Counted from the first letter of the stretch, positions 8,955 through 21,340 are shown. The stretch: DNA of 64,000 bases from Bedellia somnulentella (GCA_963576735.1 OY755197.1:3918501-3982500); one strand, 5' to 3'. The notes: generated by a model from the letters alone, not told the origin. Program-made: numbers and translations.

Positions 8955-9206
8955 TACATACATACATACATACACTCAAGGCTATAAATCCCTAGAAGGG
9001 GTAGCCAGAGCTAACGAATTAGAAATTCCTCAGCCACTTTTGGAAGTTGCGTGGGAAAAAGATGGTAAAATAAAGGTTTTTGGTGATGGGTCTCCAACCG
9101 CATCGCCCAAAAATCCCTTAAAAAGCCCCAATACCGTTAGTCGCCTCTTACGTACACCCACCGGAAGAAAAGGGGTAGTGCTATTCTAAGCCGACACTTC
9201 ACAGAA
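8955..9206 (-). mobile_element. SINE-A copy, full length
   Basis: Subfamily A, complement orientation, from CATACATACATACACTCAAGG to GCCGACACTTCACAGA. It abuts the tRNA-derived SINE on its left. The strand opposite to the SINE carries an open frame of about 80 codons that I treat as non-genic. Confidence 0.85.
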
Positions 9207-9544
9207 AATTTTATTTTATTTTTACAAAATACTAGTGACTCTGACTACCCAACAGTCGTGATAATACACATGCAGCATCCAAACAGTGGTCCCTCTCATA
9301 AAAGCACATACGGTTTTATTTCACGTATTAACCTTGCATGGAATGTATGAGTGAGTAACGAAGCGGGGCAGTTTAATAATACCCATCTTTAGTCGAGACG
9401 TGTTATGAATTGATCGGCGAATTCAATTATGGTGGGGGGCTACCGTTTTTCATTTCAAACTTTAATTGTGCTAGACTGGATAAGGTAAACTAGAGTGAGA
9501 GCTGTAAAAACAGCCAATGTAGCAGGTAATTTAGCAACCGTGAT
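9207..9544. other. no feature seen
   Basis: No recognisable gene or repeat. Confidence 0.4.
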
Positions 9545-9885
9545 AGGTCAGTGTGGGTAGAACACCGCTTATCGTGCAAAAGATTAGGGTTCAAATCGCG
9601 GGTCGGGCCTACACCAATTTGTCTCTTCTAAAGTCATATGTGTGGTTAATTTATCATGGTTGTTTACGGTGAGGAAAAAAATATTGAGGAAACCCACAAG
9701 ACTAACTAGTGTAACTAGTGTACTTTGTACAATACGGCGATAGGCCTGCCCCCTGTCACGTGTGTACACTGTCCACGCAAAACTTCCGTATTCTGTACAT
9801 CAGGTGGCAGTGACACGTGATTTTCAGAAGTATTAGTACCTCTGCCAACCCCTTCGGGGATATACGGCGTGAACGTTTGAGTAGG
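9545..9885 (+). mobile_element. tRNA-derived SINE (family 1)
   Basis: It has a tRNA-like head with the B-box-like GGTTCAAATCGCGGGTC, the body GTGAGGAAAAAAATATTGAGG...GGCCTGCCCCCTGTCACGTG and the tail CCCCTTCGGGGATATACGGCGTGAACG. Confidence 0.78.
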
Positions 9886-10258
9886 TGTGTATTGTGGGAT
9901 TTAAGTGTTATAGGTTTAGAGTAGATATAAAGTTGGGTGTTAAATAGCAGCGAATAAATGTTTTTCTTCTTCTTCTTCTTCTTCTAAAAAACCCTAAGCC
10001 GACCACAAACCGGAGATCCCAACATGAATACTGAAACAAGACGTCACAATTCCGACTAGAATGTTTAACATTCTAAAATATTAATAAGTTCAACAATGAG
10101 TCATAGCGATTGACTCAACAATCCAATGTTTACATAACCTCCTCGGCGAGTCATCGTTTGATGATGAGCCTCACTAGAAAATGTGACATACTTATTGCGT
10201 ATCGGATATTGGAGGTCGTTCAGTAATCAAAATCCCACTCTCATTTCCTTGTATCTGG
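9886..10258. other. no gene seen; CTT microsatellite
   Basis: A (CTT)n run lies at about 9966-9985, followed by unrecognised sequence. Confidence 0.45.
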
Positions 10259-10345
10259 GCTTTAAGAGTGATTTTTGGGCGATGCGGTTGGAGACCCATC
10301 ACCAAAAACATTTATTTGACTGTCTTTTCCCTAAATAACTCCCAA
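10259..10345 (+). mobile_element. SINE-A internal fragment
   Basis: Only the middle of the element is present: GTGATTTTTGGGCGATGCGG, TTGGAGACCCATCACC and TTTATT, ending in a poly-T run. Confidence 0.7.
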
Positions 10346-10936
10346 AATTTTTTTTTTTATTGATCTACAAAACCAAGTACAAAATTAGGAAAGTAACAAT
10401 ACAACAATATTGACGACATGTTTTTCTTTTGCACTCTACTTGATGTAGATACTGCGTGCTCGTTAAAACATAAATAAATATTTTATCTTAGACCTATGAT
10501 TGTAAACACATGAATAAAAAAAAATACATTAAAAATTAAACACTAAAAAATTTAATAATTTTAATAAAAATCAGACAACAAGGCATGAAAAAGAAGATAA
10601 AAAAACTCAAAAAAAATAACTCAAAAAATAATAATAATTATGGAGCACTATAATAAATTGATAATGAGTGTTTCACGGCTGCCAAGCTATCATTAAATAT
10701 ATCTAAAAGAGATCGAACTGAGTTTGTCGACGAACACATGCGATAAATAGGGGAGTGAGTTCCTAGATTGGTTCTTACTGACTGGAGACGAAAGATTGAA
10801 AAATTTAATGATTCTAATAGTTCAGGAGAATCTATTTGGCCGTTTATTGTTTTGTAGATAAAAAGAATATCTGATATGGTCTTGCGACTTTTAAGTGTTT
10901 GTAGTTTATAATGACATAGTTATAAAATAAAATTGT
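10346..10936. other. AT-rich stretch, nothing recognised
   Basis: Poly-T and poly-A rich sequence. No gene or repeat family is identified. Confidence 0.4.
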
Positions 10937-10990
10937 TTGATTCTAAAGCTCTGGCTACCCCTTTTAGGGATTTATATTCGTGAGTAGATG
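10937..10990 (+). mobile_element. SINE-A family 3' fragment
   Basis: AAGCTCTGGCTACCCCTTTT followed by AGGGATTTATATTCGTGAG. It directly precedes a separate 5' fragment of the same family. Confidence 0.65.
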
Positions 10991-11080
10991 TTACCGTGTA
11001 TTGTCGGCTTAGAGAATAACACTACCCCATTTCTACCCGTGGGTGATCGTAAGTGGCGACTAAGGGTATAGGGGCTTCTG
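10991..11080 (+). mobile_element. SINE-A family 5' fragment (subfamily C)
   Basis: The head TACCGTGTATTGTCGGCTTAG is followed by ACACTACCCCATTTCTACCC, GTGATCGTAAGTGGCGACT and the start of the GGGGCTT block. The rest is missing. Confidence 0.7.
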
Positions 11081-11634
11081 AAGTGATTTGATGTACGAAA
11101 TGAAATAGTCTTTTGCACTCCTTTGCATATATAGTAACAATAAGAAAAATCGTATGCTCCTCTGTTTGCACTCGTTCGTGATTGTTGTATTAGATGGGTG
11201 TAATGGACAGTTATGTTTTAACGGACGTTAGAGCAACCTTGTTGTTTTTCTAAGGAATTTAACATTTTACTGGAATATTAACTTGACTTTCCTATTATTA
11301 CATTGGATGAGATATTAAAACTAGATTATGAACAATATCCGACTTCCTTTTTGATATGACTAGGGAACAACTTGGTTTTGTATGTTTTTTTAACTAAATT
11401 TAACTTTGTGAGATCATCAAATAATACTAAAATAGATTTATAAAAATGCCTAGGACTACTTATTGGTTTAAAGATGTAATATTCATCTTTAAAGAAACTT
11501 ACTCTGTACCTTTTCACACAGCTTTGAACCCAAAAAAGCTTTTATTATGTTAAGATTTGAGAAAAAGGGATTTTGGAACAAAGTTATCGTAGAAGCATCG
11601 GTGTTAAATTTTCATCAAGTATATTAACATATGT
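11081..11634. other. no feature seen
   Basis: No convincing gene or repeat. A short open frame at 11326-11517 on the minus strand has no recognisable content. Confidence 0.4.
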
Positions 11635-11886
11635 ACATACATGTAGGTACATGTACTCGCGGCCTTAAATCCCAATAAAGAGTAGCCAGAGCTTCAGAGC
11701 TATAAACTCTTCAGCCACATTTGGAAGTTGATAGGGGACAAGATGGTAGAAATAAAGTATCGTTGGATATGGGTCTCGAACAGCATCGCCGGAAAATCAC
11801 TCACAAAAGCCCCACACCTTTAGTCACCTCTTACGACATCCGTGGGCAGAAAGGGGCAGTAACATTCTAAGCCGGCACTACACGGG
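11635..11886 (-). mobile_element. SINE-A family copy, subfamily B
   Basis: Full length in complement, with subfamily B marks: AGCTTCAGAGCT, CCACATTTGGAAGTTGATAG, AATAAAGTATCGTTG and the end CTAAGCCGGCACTACACGG. Confidence 0.82.
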
Positions 11887-11930
11887 ATGTAACGTATTTT
11901 AAGTGCCACAATAGTTTGAAATGACTCTTA

Positions 11931-12181
11931 GGGCCGGCGCTGACTGCCGGCATGGCATGGCAAAGGATTTCGGTAAGATATAGCCATTTGTAATCTTATT
12001 ACCATGAGTATAGAATTCATTTTATACAACGATGCCGACGTTCTGTCCTACCGCGGCCTCCCTCGGCATCGTTGTGTCAAAATAAAGTAAAATGAATTCT
12101 ATACTCATGGCAATAAGATTAAAAATGGCTATATCTTACCGAAATCCTTTGCCATGCCATGCCGGCAGTCAGCGCCGGCCC
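11931..12181. mobile_element. fold-back MITE, PIF/Harbinger-like, TTA duplication
   Basis: Inverted arms of about 110 bp start GGGCCGGCGCTGACTGCCGG and surround a short loop (about 12030-12065). TTA occurs on both sides (11928-11930 and 12182-12184). The 251-bp length, long arms and 3-bp TTA target fit a PIF/Harbinger-type MITE. The arms are nearly identical, which suggests a recent origin. Confidence 0.82.
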
Positions 12182-12184
12182 TTA

Positions 12185-12782
12185 TGGTTCAATATTTCCA
12201 TGTCCAGCCACTAACAATGATGAAGATACGATATAAAAAACAAAATAGGTCAATACCAATCACATGCCAACGTGAAACATTCAAATACATTATTATAATT
12301 GAAAGAATGCCTGCGACTTTTTGTGAGGCCCGTGTGAATCCCAACGGTTATCACAACACCTTTATTGTATCAAACATAAGAGTGAGATTCGTGTGAATTC
12401 ACATGTTGTTTGTGCTATAAAATTCCCATGGTCTCTTTCTCACCACAGTTTTGATGAGAAGAGTCAAGTTCGTGACCTTAGACCCGTATTGATAGACTTA
12501 TATCATACTACACCTGTTTCGCCGTTGTACTTTAATTGTAAGAGAAATTTCCGAACAATATAGTTACTATATAACTGAGTGAGCTGATGGGCAATGCTTG
12601 TTTAGAATAACACTGTTCCATTTCTTCCTTTAGTTCATCAAAGTTAGTGAGCAAAATCGTCCTAAGAAACCCGTATAAATAGAAAAAAGGTACGGCTAAC
12701 TTATACTTAGCTATTTGACAGTACATGCAGTTATACATGCAATAATTTCTTTAGACGTAGTGTTGATTTATATAATAAGGAA
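12185..12782. other. no feature seen
   Basis: No gene or repeat family recognised. Confidence 0.4.
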
Positions 12783-13110
12783 TTTTCATCTCAAATTGAT
12801 TTGTTTGAAAACAGTCGAAGCTCATTTCTAAGATGCCTTAAAAAACTATTCTTGGATTTGTAATATTACTTTTATTGTTATTGTTATTTTTATTACTTTT
12901 GTTATTTTTATTGTATCTCACTTGAGAACCTATTGTAACTTGTAAAATGTATTATTTAAACATACATCTAGCTAGAATCAAACTACGCTAATTTCAATTG
13001 TTTCTATATATTTAGGGAACTATAGGTTTATGATATGTCCTTGTAAACTTTATACATATTTGTTAAAACGACTGTTTGTTTCCTCAATAAAATAAAATAA
13101 AAATAAATAA
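12783..13110 (+). mobile_element. LINE 3' end fragment (Jockey-like, tentative)
   Basis: A short stretch (near 12812-12860) reads like the C terminus of a non-LTR reverse transcriptase (SRSSFLRCLKKLFLDL, then stop). An AT-rich 3' UTR and an A-rich end, AATAAAATAAAATAAAAATA, follow. Confidence 0.5.
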
Positions 13111-13119
13111 AAATTGTAC

Positions 13120-13190
13120 AAAAGGTCTATCACATGAATACACTGTCCAAACAAAATATACGGCATGAACGTTGGGAGTTTGAGTTATGA
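13120..13190 (+). mobile_element. tRNA-derived SINE (family 1) 3' fragment
   Basis: Short diverged piece: TATCACATGAATACACTGTCC ... ATACGGCATGAACG. Confidence 0.5.
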
Positions 13191-13319
13191 GATGTAATTT
13201 GTTCGAATACGTAGCAAGATAAATACTAGTTTAAAAGTAAACAAAACGGAATGCGACAAGCAATAACTTTATGCTTAGTAGATATTTGTGGCTCCATAGA
13301 CATAGCTATATCATTGTAC

Positions 13320-13586
13320 ATACCTACTCATACATATACACACGGCCATAAATCCCAAAAAGTGGCAACTAGCGCTTCAGAGCTAGAAACTCCTCAGGAT
13401 TTTCCTCAGACAGATTCCATATTTGGAATTGATAGGGTACAAGATGGTAGAAAGAAAGAATCGCTGGTGATGGGTATCCAACCGCATGGCCCAAAAACCA
13501 CTTAAAAAGCCCCATACCCTAAGTCGCCTCTTATGACACCCGTGGGTAGAATGAGGTAGTGACATTCTAAGCCGGCACTACACGGC
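13320..13586 (-). mobile_element. SINE-A family copy, subfamily B
   Basis: Full length in complement, with a small internal duplication around CCTCAG..TTTCCTCAGACAG. It ends CTAAGCCGGCACTACACGGC. Confidence 0.82.
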
Positions 13587-13587
13587 A

Positions 13588-14993
13588 CTATTTCATTGTG
13601 TCGATCAGAATAGCAGTATGCGGGTAATGACGCCTTTCTATAGTACTTGTGTTATCTGACTGAGTTGTTAGGTCATGAATCATTTGCCTTCCTTGTGGGG
13701 CTAATGGAAAACAAGATTTCATGTCTCTGTTTACATTTATGCCCTCAGGACTCTGTTCTTGACAATCAGTTTTCTGGGCAATCTAGACAATTCGATTGCT
13801 CGGTTTGTGATATTGTTGGTATGATAGCTCATTTACGTTATAATCTTTTATCTCTCCTACTTATTCAAAAATGAGCAAAATGATCTCTCTACTTCATTTT
13901 AAGGCGATCGAGACGAACTAAGGACACAATTTCTTCAATTGACGCATAATTTTGTTTCTTATTGTTTTTTTATTTCTTATAACATTAGATTACTTTAAAT
14001 TAAAAGTCAACGTGGACAAAGTGGCTGAAAGAAACTAGTTTATAATAAATAGCACATAAGCCACTTGTGTGATACGGTTAAATATGCAGAACGACCTTCT
14101 ATCAATTACCCATTTAACCGACTCGTGTAATTTCCTATGCAATTTTTCACAATGGTGGGTGGATGTAATGAAATTGTTTATCATATAGCATAGTTTGTAC
14201 ATATATATGCTACTCGGCAGTCGTTGTTTTGCCACATAAATTATTTCGAGGTTAGGTAATTTCTAGTCTATAAAATATAAATAAAATGTTAGGGCTGGTC
14301 AAAAAATTGTTATAAACCTATTCTCAAACCTACCGAATACATATGTACGCAAAATTTTATTGAAATTGGTGCAGCCGTTTCAGATGATTTTAGTAACAAA
14401 CAAGAATTTTATATTTTAATAAGTCGCATGCTATACTCGGAAATGTAAAGCAGACCACTGTTAATTTATTCATAAAAAAAACCTTAAACGGAACGATACT
14501 CATAGGGCTTCTATTAAATCCCTTCCATAACTCAAAATGGCCTCCCCATATGGCCGATATCAGAATACGGTGACCAATGGAATGGAAGATAAATTATTAA
14601 AAGGTTTCAAGTTATCACATCAAGTATAGGATTATATCGTCTACGGTGAAACGTTTAAATCGTTTTACGGGTTTCAACTTTGTACAATAAAAGAACTGTC
14701 TAGCGGTAGATGACCATTCGACATCTTTCCGATATCTTTTAGTATTGGAAAATAAAATATTAATTTCTTCGAATTCTGTTAGCCATATTCTTAAACAGAG
14801 ATTATTCATTAACATATTATATCTGATTCTTAGTAACCAGTAAAAGCTGAGTAATGGTAAAATCTAAAAGGAATAATGAGGTTTGAAATAGCCTTAATTT
14901 CCTCCGGCATATATAATATTGACACAATTATACGTTAACCATTCATATCCATTTTTCGACGTTTTTATTTCAATCGAAATGTTTTTATGTAGA
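13588..14993. other. no gene recognised
   Basis: Several short open frames without recognisable domains. Near 14280-14400 the text ATTGAAATTGGTGCAGCCGTTTC is of the kind found in dispersed arthropod repeats. Confidence 0.4.
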
Positions 14994-15135
14994 ATATACA
15001 TACATACAGATACTCACGCTATTATTTCCCATTGGGATAGGCAGAAACTATCGATCGATTTCAACGATACGGGCAAAACTCTCTTGCTTCGTTTACATCC
15101 ATCAATCTTTTAATACATGCTCTTTTATTCTTCTT
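14994..15135 (-). mobile_element. LINE-A 3' end fragment
   Basis: Complement of the LINE-A tail and last codons (ACTCACGCTATTATTTCCC, ATTGGGATAGGCAGAAACTATCG) up to ATACATGCTCTTTTATTCTTC. Confidence 0.75.
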
Positions 15136-15867
15136 TACATGAAATGTTTATCTATAATTCCGGCTGTTAATGTCATTAAAAGTAGCCAGAGCTTTGTGAT
15201 TTGCAATTTCGTCATCACTATTACCAATCTAATTTACACTTCCGAAGGTGAACAATCCATTGTGTAATTTTAATATAGGTGGTTAAGAAAGCTGCTACTC
15301 TGTATAATAAACTGTTCTTACTCTATAAGTTCTTACCATTCCTCCCCTTAGATGTGTAGTAAAAGGTTTGACAAAACTCACAATCAGCACCGCGTACCAC
15401 AACCAAAACCACCACGATCCTAAGGTCGTCGATCCACTAATCACGTGATCACGTCACAATTCGATAGGGTCACAGACCTCTCCGGCAACCGAAAAAAGAC
15501 AGCCACACATTCGATCCGATGATGGATAGGACGTGCCATAATTCGAATAACTTTCAGTGTGTATGTCGGCTTTATGTTTTGGTTTAATTTATGGTATTGT
15601 AGAAAAGTTCAAGTTGCTTTGATAGTTGGTGCCTATTTTGCTAAAACTGTTAAACTAGGACTTCAATGCAAATTGCGATTGAGATGAATTGAGCTGAGCG
15701 CTTAGATTACTTAAGCTTTAAGCCGCGTTCTAAATAAGAAACTATTTCCTTATTTCTATTGACTTCAAGGAAAATTGCTTTTCGGTGATTATACCCCAAT
15801 GGTCTACTTGATCCCTGTGCCGAATTTGGTTGTAATCGGTTGAGCCGTTCCAGAGGAGTTCAGAGGA
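15136..15867. other. no gene seen
   Basis: Unrecognised sequence. At about 15810-15865 the phrase GTTGTAATCGGTTGAGCCGTTCC belongs to a dispersed arthropod repeat. Confidence 0.4.
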
Positions 15868-16131
15868 GTAAAATAAAGGGCCTCCAGCCTCATCGCCCAA
15901 CAAACACTTAAAACCAACAATAGCCGCAATATATAAATAAGTGATATGAAATCATTCGTAATTGTTGTAAAATAATCGCTTTTTTGTCTTATGATCTTCT
16001 TTCATAATCAGTGAATTTGTTGTTATAATCATTGTTTTTAGTAGCTTTTAAACACTTAAGACGCTTTTTGATTAACTCTTCAAAGTATCGAGTAGTTATC
16101 TCATAGAGCTCTGTGAAGGAAAATCGAAGTG
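15868..16131 (+). repeat. 264-bp direct repeat, copy 1
   Basis: AGTAAAATAAAG..CCTCCAGCC through CTGTGAAGGAAAATCGAAGT. It is about 95% identical by eye to 18181-18444. The first 50 bp look like SINE-A family sequence (CCTCATCGCCCAACAA..ACTTAAAA) and the rest is unique to these two copies. Confidence 0.85.
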
Positions 16132-16459
16132 GCCTACCCGCGTATAAGAGCAATAATAATCTCTAAGACTTACTAGAACAACGAACTCTTCAATACTAAC
16201 ACCATTTACATCATGGAGTAAGTAACGAGTGTGGTTAAAACTCAACTCAATAGAAAGTGCAGTAAAGATGACACTTAGCCTGCGGTTTCACAGCTTAGTC
16301 GGTAAACCACTCGAGAATTACTCACTCGTAAAGGCTTTAAATAAATCATACTTCACAAGTCATAATAGGATTTTAAGGGGAAAAGTAATGTCAGTTTTGA
16401 CGATTATCTAACATTATCTTTTACCTTAAGAAATTTTTTTTGTATAAAAAAAACTCAAA
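16132..16459. other. no feature seen
   Basis: Nothing recognised. Confidence 0.4.
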
Positions 16460-16565
16460 CTCAGACTCACCTCAACGTTCACGCCGTATGTCGGCGAAGG
16501 TACAAATACTTCTGAACATCACGTGACATTGTCACCTGGTGTTCAGAGTACCCACGTCTTTAATC
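16460..16565 (-). mobile_element. tRNA-derived SINE (family 1) 3' fragment
   Basis: In complement: ACGTTCACGCCGTATGTC, AATACTTCTGAACATCACGTG and CCTGGTGTTCAGAGTACCCACG. Confidence 0.65.
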
Positions 16566-16994
16566 TATCGTGTAAAAAAATGCACTCTAGGTGCATAGAA
16601 CGTGTGTACGTATGAGGAGTATTTTGCTTAGCTTAATCCTCTATATATAATGAATGACGTACAAAAATTACCGATCCCTGATAAAAAATATATTTGATAA
16701 ACTTTTTCATTCGTATAAAATGTTAAATCATCATAATCGAATCAATTTACCAAAACCCAATCACCTGAGTCACGTTACAGTTTCATAATCACAAGAAGAT
16801 TAATCATTATCACGATATAGTTTGACTCTTATCGATATTTAATGACATCATTTTGATGATGGCCGTTATAAAATATAAAATGATAAGATACTTTAAAAAG
16901 ATAAAACACATTCACATTTTGCAACGCTTCTGCAAATGTAATTGACCGAATGACAGATACCTACAATTAAATAAAATATTATAAAAGAGCTAAA
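16566..16994. other. no feature seen
   Basis: AT-rich and unrecognised. Confidence 0.4.
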
Positions 16995-17096
16995 ATTTTA
17001 CCATCTTTACCCCTATCAACTTCCAAATGTCGCTGAAGAGTTTCTAGCTCTGAAGCTCTAGCTACCCCTTTTGGAATCCATGGCCGTGAGTAGATA
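16995..17096 (+). mobile_element. SINE-A family 3' half, subfamily B
   Basis: CCATCTTTACCCCTATCAAC, TTCCAAATGTCGCTGAAGAG, CTGAAGCTCTAGCTACCCC and GGCCGTGAGTAGAT. Confidence 0.75.
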
Positions 17097-17445
17097 TTAT
17101 GTACCATTAATATATATTTGTAACTTTTAGTTGCTTAAGGATAACTATTTTGAATTCCGAAGATTCAGAATAATTGGTGGAAATTTAAAGGACGTACGTA
17201 GGACGTATTGTAATGTCAATTGCAATTGCTGCTTAATAAATAATAATATTTTAATTAAGTCGACGTAGCGCTATATTTGTTCTCATTTATGGTTCATTAT
17301 AGCTTATTCGCGCGGCGTGATTCTTCAACAGGTGGAGAAGAAAGCAAGGGGGTCAAATTTCAATTTTAATAAACGAAATACTTATCTAGCAAAATTATTT
17401 TCTTATTTATTTTTAATAACTAGGCATTTTCATGAAATTCTCATT

Positions 17446-17550
17446 AGCCGTGTAGTGCCAGCTTAGAATGTCTTAAAAATCTTTCTCCCACGGGTGTCAT
17501 GAGAGGTGGTTTTCGGGCGATGCCGTGAGTATATGCATGTATATTTCAAG
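17446..17550 (+). mobile_element. SINE-A family copy with large internal deletion
   Basis: The head GCCGTGTAGTGCCAGCTTAG and the tail GCCGTGAGTATATGCATG are joined after GGTTTTCGGGCGATG. The middle of the element is missing. Confidence 0.7.
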
Positions 17551-17960
17551 AAATATTAAAACAAAATATGTTTTTGCGTATGCGCATAACACTATTTATA
17601 GTTTATTTATAAAGACACTTTAAACGTCTCAACCTAAATACCTTGCAAGAATCAAAATTCCAATACCAACCTAAATATCCCCAAACGTTACCTCCGCTAC
17701 ATCATGCATTTTTGTGCAACACACGTCCCACGCGAGTTCACGTTTTCTTGACCGGATTTCAATACTGCAACGCTAGCGTTTACGTAATCCAACCAAACTG
17801 GTCATACTTACTCGCCTTGCAAACCCTGAGTCATGAATACTTGCTACATCTATAGACTACATGCAAGTTTTTTTATGAAGGTGGGTGAAAATTCAAGCTA
17901 CTTATTAGTAGTCCTAAATACTAAAGTTTAGATGACTCTTACCTATCCAAACTCACAATT
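17551..17960. other. no feature seen
   Basis: A 70-codon open frame at 17643-17855 has no recognisable content. Nothing else is identified. Confidence 0.4.
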
Positions 17961-18080
17961 TTAATAATAAATAAAGAATAAATAAAGGAAAGAAAAATTT
18001 CGACACAGGCGGGGAATTTTTCTTTCCTTTATTTATTCTTTATTTATTAGTAATAATCCCCACATGAGGTTTTCATGAAC
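17961..18080. repeat. short hairpin repeat, copy 1
   Basis: TAATAAATAAAGAATAAATA...GAAAGAAAAATTT pairs with its complement about 20 bp later, followed by TAATAATCCCCACATGAGG. A related sequence in the other orientation lies at 60616-60720. Confidence 0.6.
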
Positions 18081-18114
18081 AAAAAGATTTAAATCACAAT
18101 TTTAATCCCAAAAA

Positions 18115-18180
18115 GGGCTAGTCAGAATTTCAGATTTAGAAATTCCTTAGTCACTTTCGGAAGTTAAATGGGAAAAATAT
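18115..18180 (-). mobile_element. SINE-A family fragment beside the direct repeat
   Basis: Diverged complement of the family (AAAAAGGGCTAGTCAGAATTTC, TTAGTCACTTTCGGAAGTTA), immediately left of the second direct-repeat copy. Confidence 0.55.
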
Positions 18181-18444
18181 AGTAAAATAAAAGCCTCCAG
18201 CCTCATCGCCCAACAACCACTTAAAACCAACAATAGCCGCAATATATAAAGAAGTGATATGAAATCATTCGTAATTGTAGTAAAATAATCGCTTTTTGTC
18301 TTATGATCTTCTTTCATAATCAGTGAATTTGTTGTTATAATCATTATATTTTAGTAGCTTTTAAACACTTAAGACGCTTCTTGATTAACTCTTCAAAGTC
18401 TCGAGTAGTTATCTCATAGAGCTCTGTGAAGGAAAATCGAAGTA
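18181..18444 (+). repeat. 264-bp direct repeat, copy 2
   Basis: About 95% identical by eye to 15868-16131, in the same orientation 2.3 kb away. Here the SINE part continues further to the left. Confidence 0.85.
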
Positions 18445-21340
18445 AGAGATTATAGCTCCGTAAAGGTATTAAAAGCCAAGCGCCAAGTAATATAACATAG
18501 CTAAAAATAACACTTCATTTCATTTAATCAGCATCAGGCATACTCAACAGTGAAACAAAACGGAAACGGATGATAGATAGCAAAGTAAAAATACTCGGAA
18601 TTGATATGTTAAGTAAATTTAGCAGTGAACGAACGCATTAGATACTTTCCTTATTTATTTTTCGGGTTATACATATATTTCAAAACTGCCCCTAAAATTG
18701 ATCCTTGTGAAACCCGGGTTTCGAATCTAATAGGTTATTCCAAATATTGTTACTGTAACTGTCAAAGGCTGAGTTGATAGCGTGAAAGATTGAAAATTCG
18801 TAGAAACTGAACGTGATCAATGATAAATGCAAAGAAAGTTTTTTGTCAGATGTCATCATTGTCTAATGCCTCAGCCATACAGATTAGAACCAATTAGTGA
18901 ACGCGTGCTCGTGCCCACTGAGAAGAAAATGTCACGCCTGAGCGACTACCCAATTGGTCAACATTTGGCTTGTAAGAAAGTCCGCCTTTAACACCTTATT
19001 TATACGTTAATTGAGATATACAATTTAATTCAAAGATTTCATTAGTCGGGCTGGTGGACGAGCAATGCAAGTATTCGGATGTAATTGCAAATCTCGCAAC
19101 TTGATCACAGCGGGACAACTGAGTTGACTTAGAGAGAAAACATCTTAATGGAAATCACAACAGGGCAGAGTGCCAGCATTATTGTTATACAAAACTAGCT
19201 TTATCTTAGAACTAGTATTAAAAAAAAGTTCAAAAACAATTTTAAACATTGGATGTTTTAATACTTCATTTAAAAGAAGCGAAGTTCACCATATTCTACG
19301 TAAGTGATAATAAATAATATTTTCGTGGTGAGCCCTGTTTGTTTTTGAATAACAGTTTTTTAGTCCAAAACCAAGGGAGTATATTTTACTAAAAAATAGT
19401 AATATCTATCACTATCGCCGCTACCTATTGAATCAATGACAAATGAAAATGGAATTTACATAATATGACCAATGTTATTACTTAATAGTTTTATTCTTTA
19501 TTCCATTATATTAATCGAAGTGTTTAATAAAATGGATACACCAAGACCGGAAAAGAGTGCTGAATCAAGCAAAATATTTGCGGTTAAAATTAAACGATCG
19601 TTTCTATGCATTTACCGTGAAACAACATCACAGAATATTAAGTAACTACTATAGATAAAGCCGCGTAGGTTATTATAATAATGAAACATCATGTTTGAAT
19701 AAACAACAATCTTGAATATAATATCAAGAAATTCCACACAAATCTATCGTGTTGTAAAAGATAATGATTTCGATTGTGGTTTCGTGTATGCGGCACAATT
19801 AAAATATTTTAAAGAGTGAAATTGATATAAGAGACATCAAATTTTACGATCACGACAAAATAGCTAAGTTATAATATGGCGTCAAATGAAAAAAAAACTA
19901 CATTGTTTTTAAAATGTTGAATAGGTTCTTATAGAAACCGAAAACTATTGATGTTGCGTCACCACTTGTAAACCGGTTTCACAAGCGCACGTGCCTTGGC
20001 TTAGGACCTGGGGGATTTCTAAATTTAGTCGCACTCGTAGAGGGAGAAACTCAGAAGGGGTAAAAAAATCGATGCGAACATAGAACAGGTTCTGTGACTC
20101 AAATTCAACACAATAACATTAACATCTGTGCAAATTTGATTAACATATTCATAAATGTTCTTATCGTCAACATTTAAAACGATCGCTTTATGGAAATGGC
20201 AGTTGTTATCGATAGAAGTACATTTGACATCAAAGGTCGTAATAAACATGAACACATATTGACGGACCGAAAATTCTATGAAGAATGCTTTTTACTTTCT
20301 TTACTTTTGAGTTACTTAGTACATCATACGCTTAATAAACATAAATGGTTGCAGAAACTCAAAATACAAATTTTATTTATTTATATCCATTAGGAACACA
20401 TAAAGTTTGCCCTTACAACTAACAAAAAATGCCCAAAGCAAACTTTCTAACAAAATTCTAATCCTTAATCTAAGCTTAAGAGTGTTAGAAGTACTAGGCT
20501 GGCATAAGATACAAAGACATTATCTTAGGCACGCACACATGAACAGCCACCGCTGGTACAAGGATATCAGCGGACGCACACAAGTGTAGAGCGGCGTGCC
20601 GCAGTTTTGTTCATTTTGGTTTAGGTCAACAGACTACTCGGTGAGTCATTCCACGAAGGTATGAAGCGAAGGAGTTTGTGTCCAATTATGCAGGTATTTT
20701 AAAAAAATATATGAATGAGACATCTCTAAGAGATTTTACAATAAGGGACGAAATTTGCTATATCAAATATTTTAATTTAATTTATGTGAGTTGTCTTGCA
20801 ATGTGTTACGAATGTATGGAAGTAGAAAAACAATTGGTTAGAATGAACAGTGGACGGACTGAGTTTTATGTTTCTTCGGAGCAAAGGATGATAGCACTAT
20901 GTGTAGGCGAGTAACAAGTGTTTATAATATAATAGATACTCGTATGATGATGAGACCACTTCTAATCGCCTAATAAAATATAATAATCGACAGTCCTAAT
21001 AAAATAATGGTCATTAAGTATGACACTGAATAACACAAATTTTACCTCATATTTAAGTTTAGAAGTACTTTAGCTGTAAACAAGGAAACGTGTTAACAAT
21101 ATTTACATTGCACACACAAAATAAAACAAACATAGCTTTACTCCACATATTCCAAAAGGATGTAGCAAAGATACCCTAAGTTAACTTAGAAGGTTTATAA
21201 GTCACGTGTCATCGCGTAACCTTTACCATACTTTTTGTATGTTATGCTAAACGTAAGAACCTCGAATACGCGATTGCGGTCTTGGCATTTTAAAAGACCG
21301 TAAAATAAGAGTAGTTTTTTTACACAACTTTACTTTATAA
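18445..21340. other. 2.9 kb without recognisable features
   Basis: I see no gene, SINE, LINE or inverted-end element. Short open frames (for example 20190-20393 + and 20678-20914 +) have no known motif and no visible splice context. Confidence 0.4.

Noticed and set aside
8944..9189. 81-codon open frame as a protein gene
   Set aside because: It lies wholly on the strand opposite to a SINE-A copy and recurs with each copy. No protein family is recognisable.
20678..20914. 78-codon open frame as a host gene exon
   Set aside because: No recognisable motif, no convincing splice sites or start context, and of a length expected by chance in AT-rich DNA.
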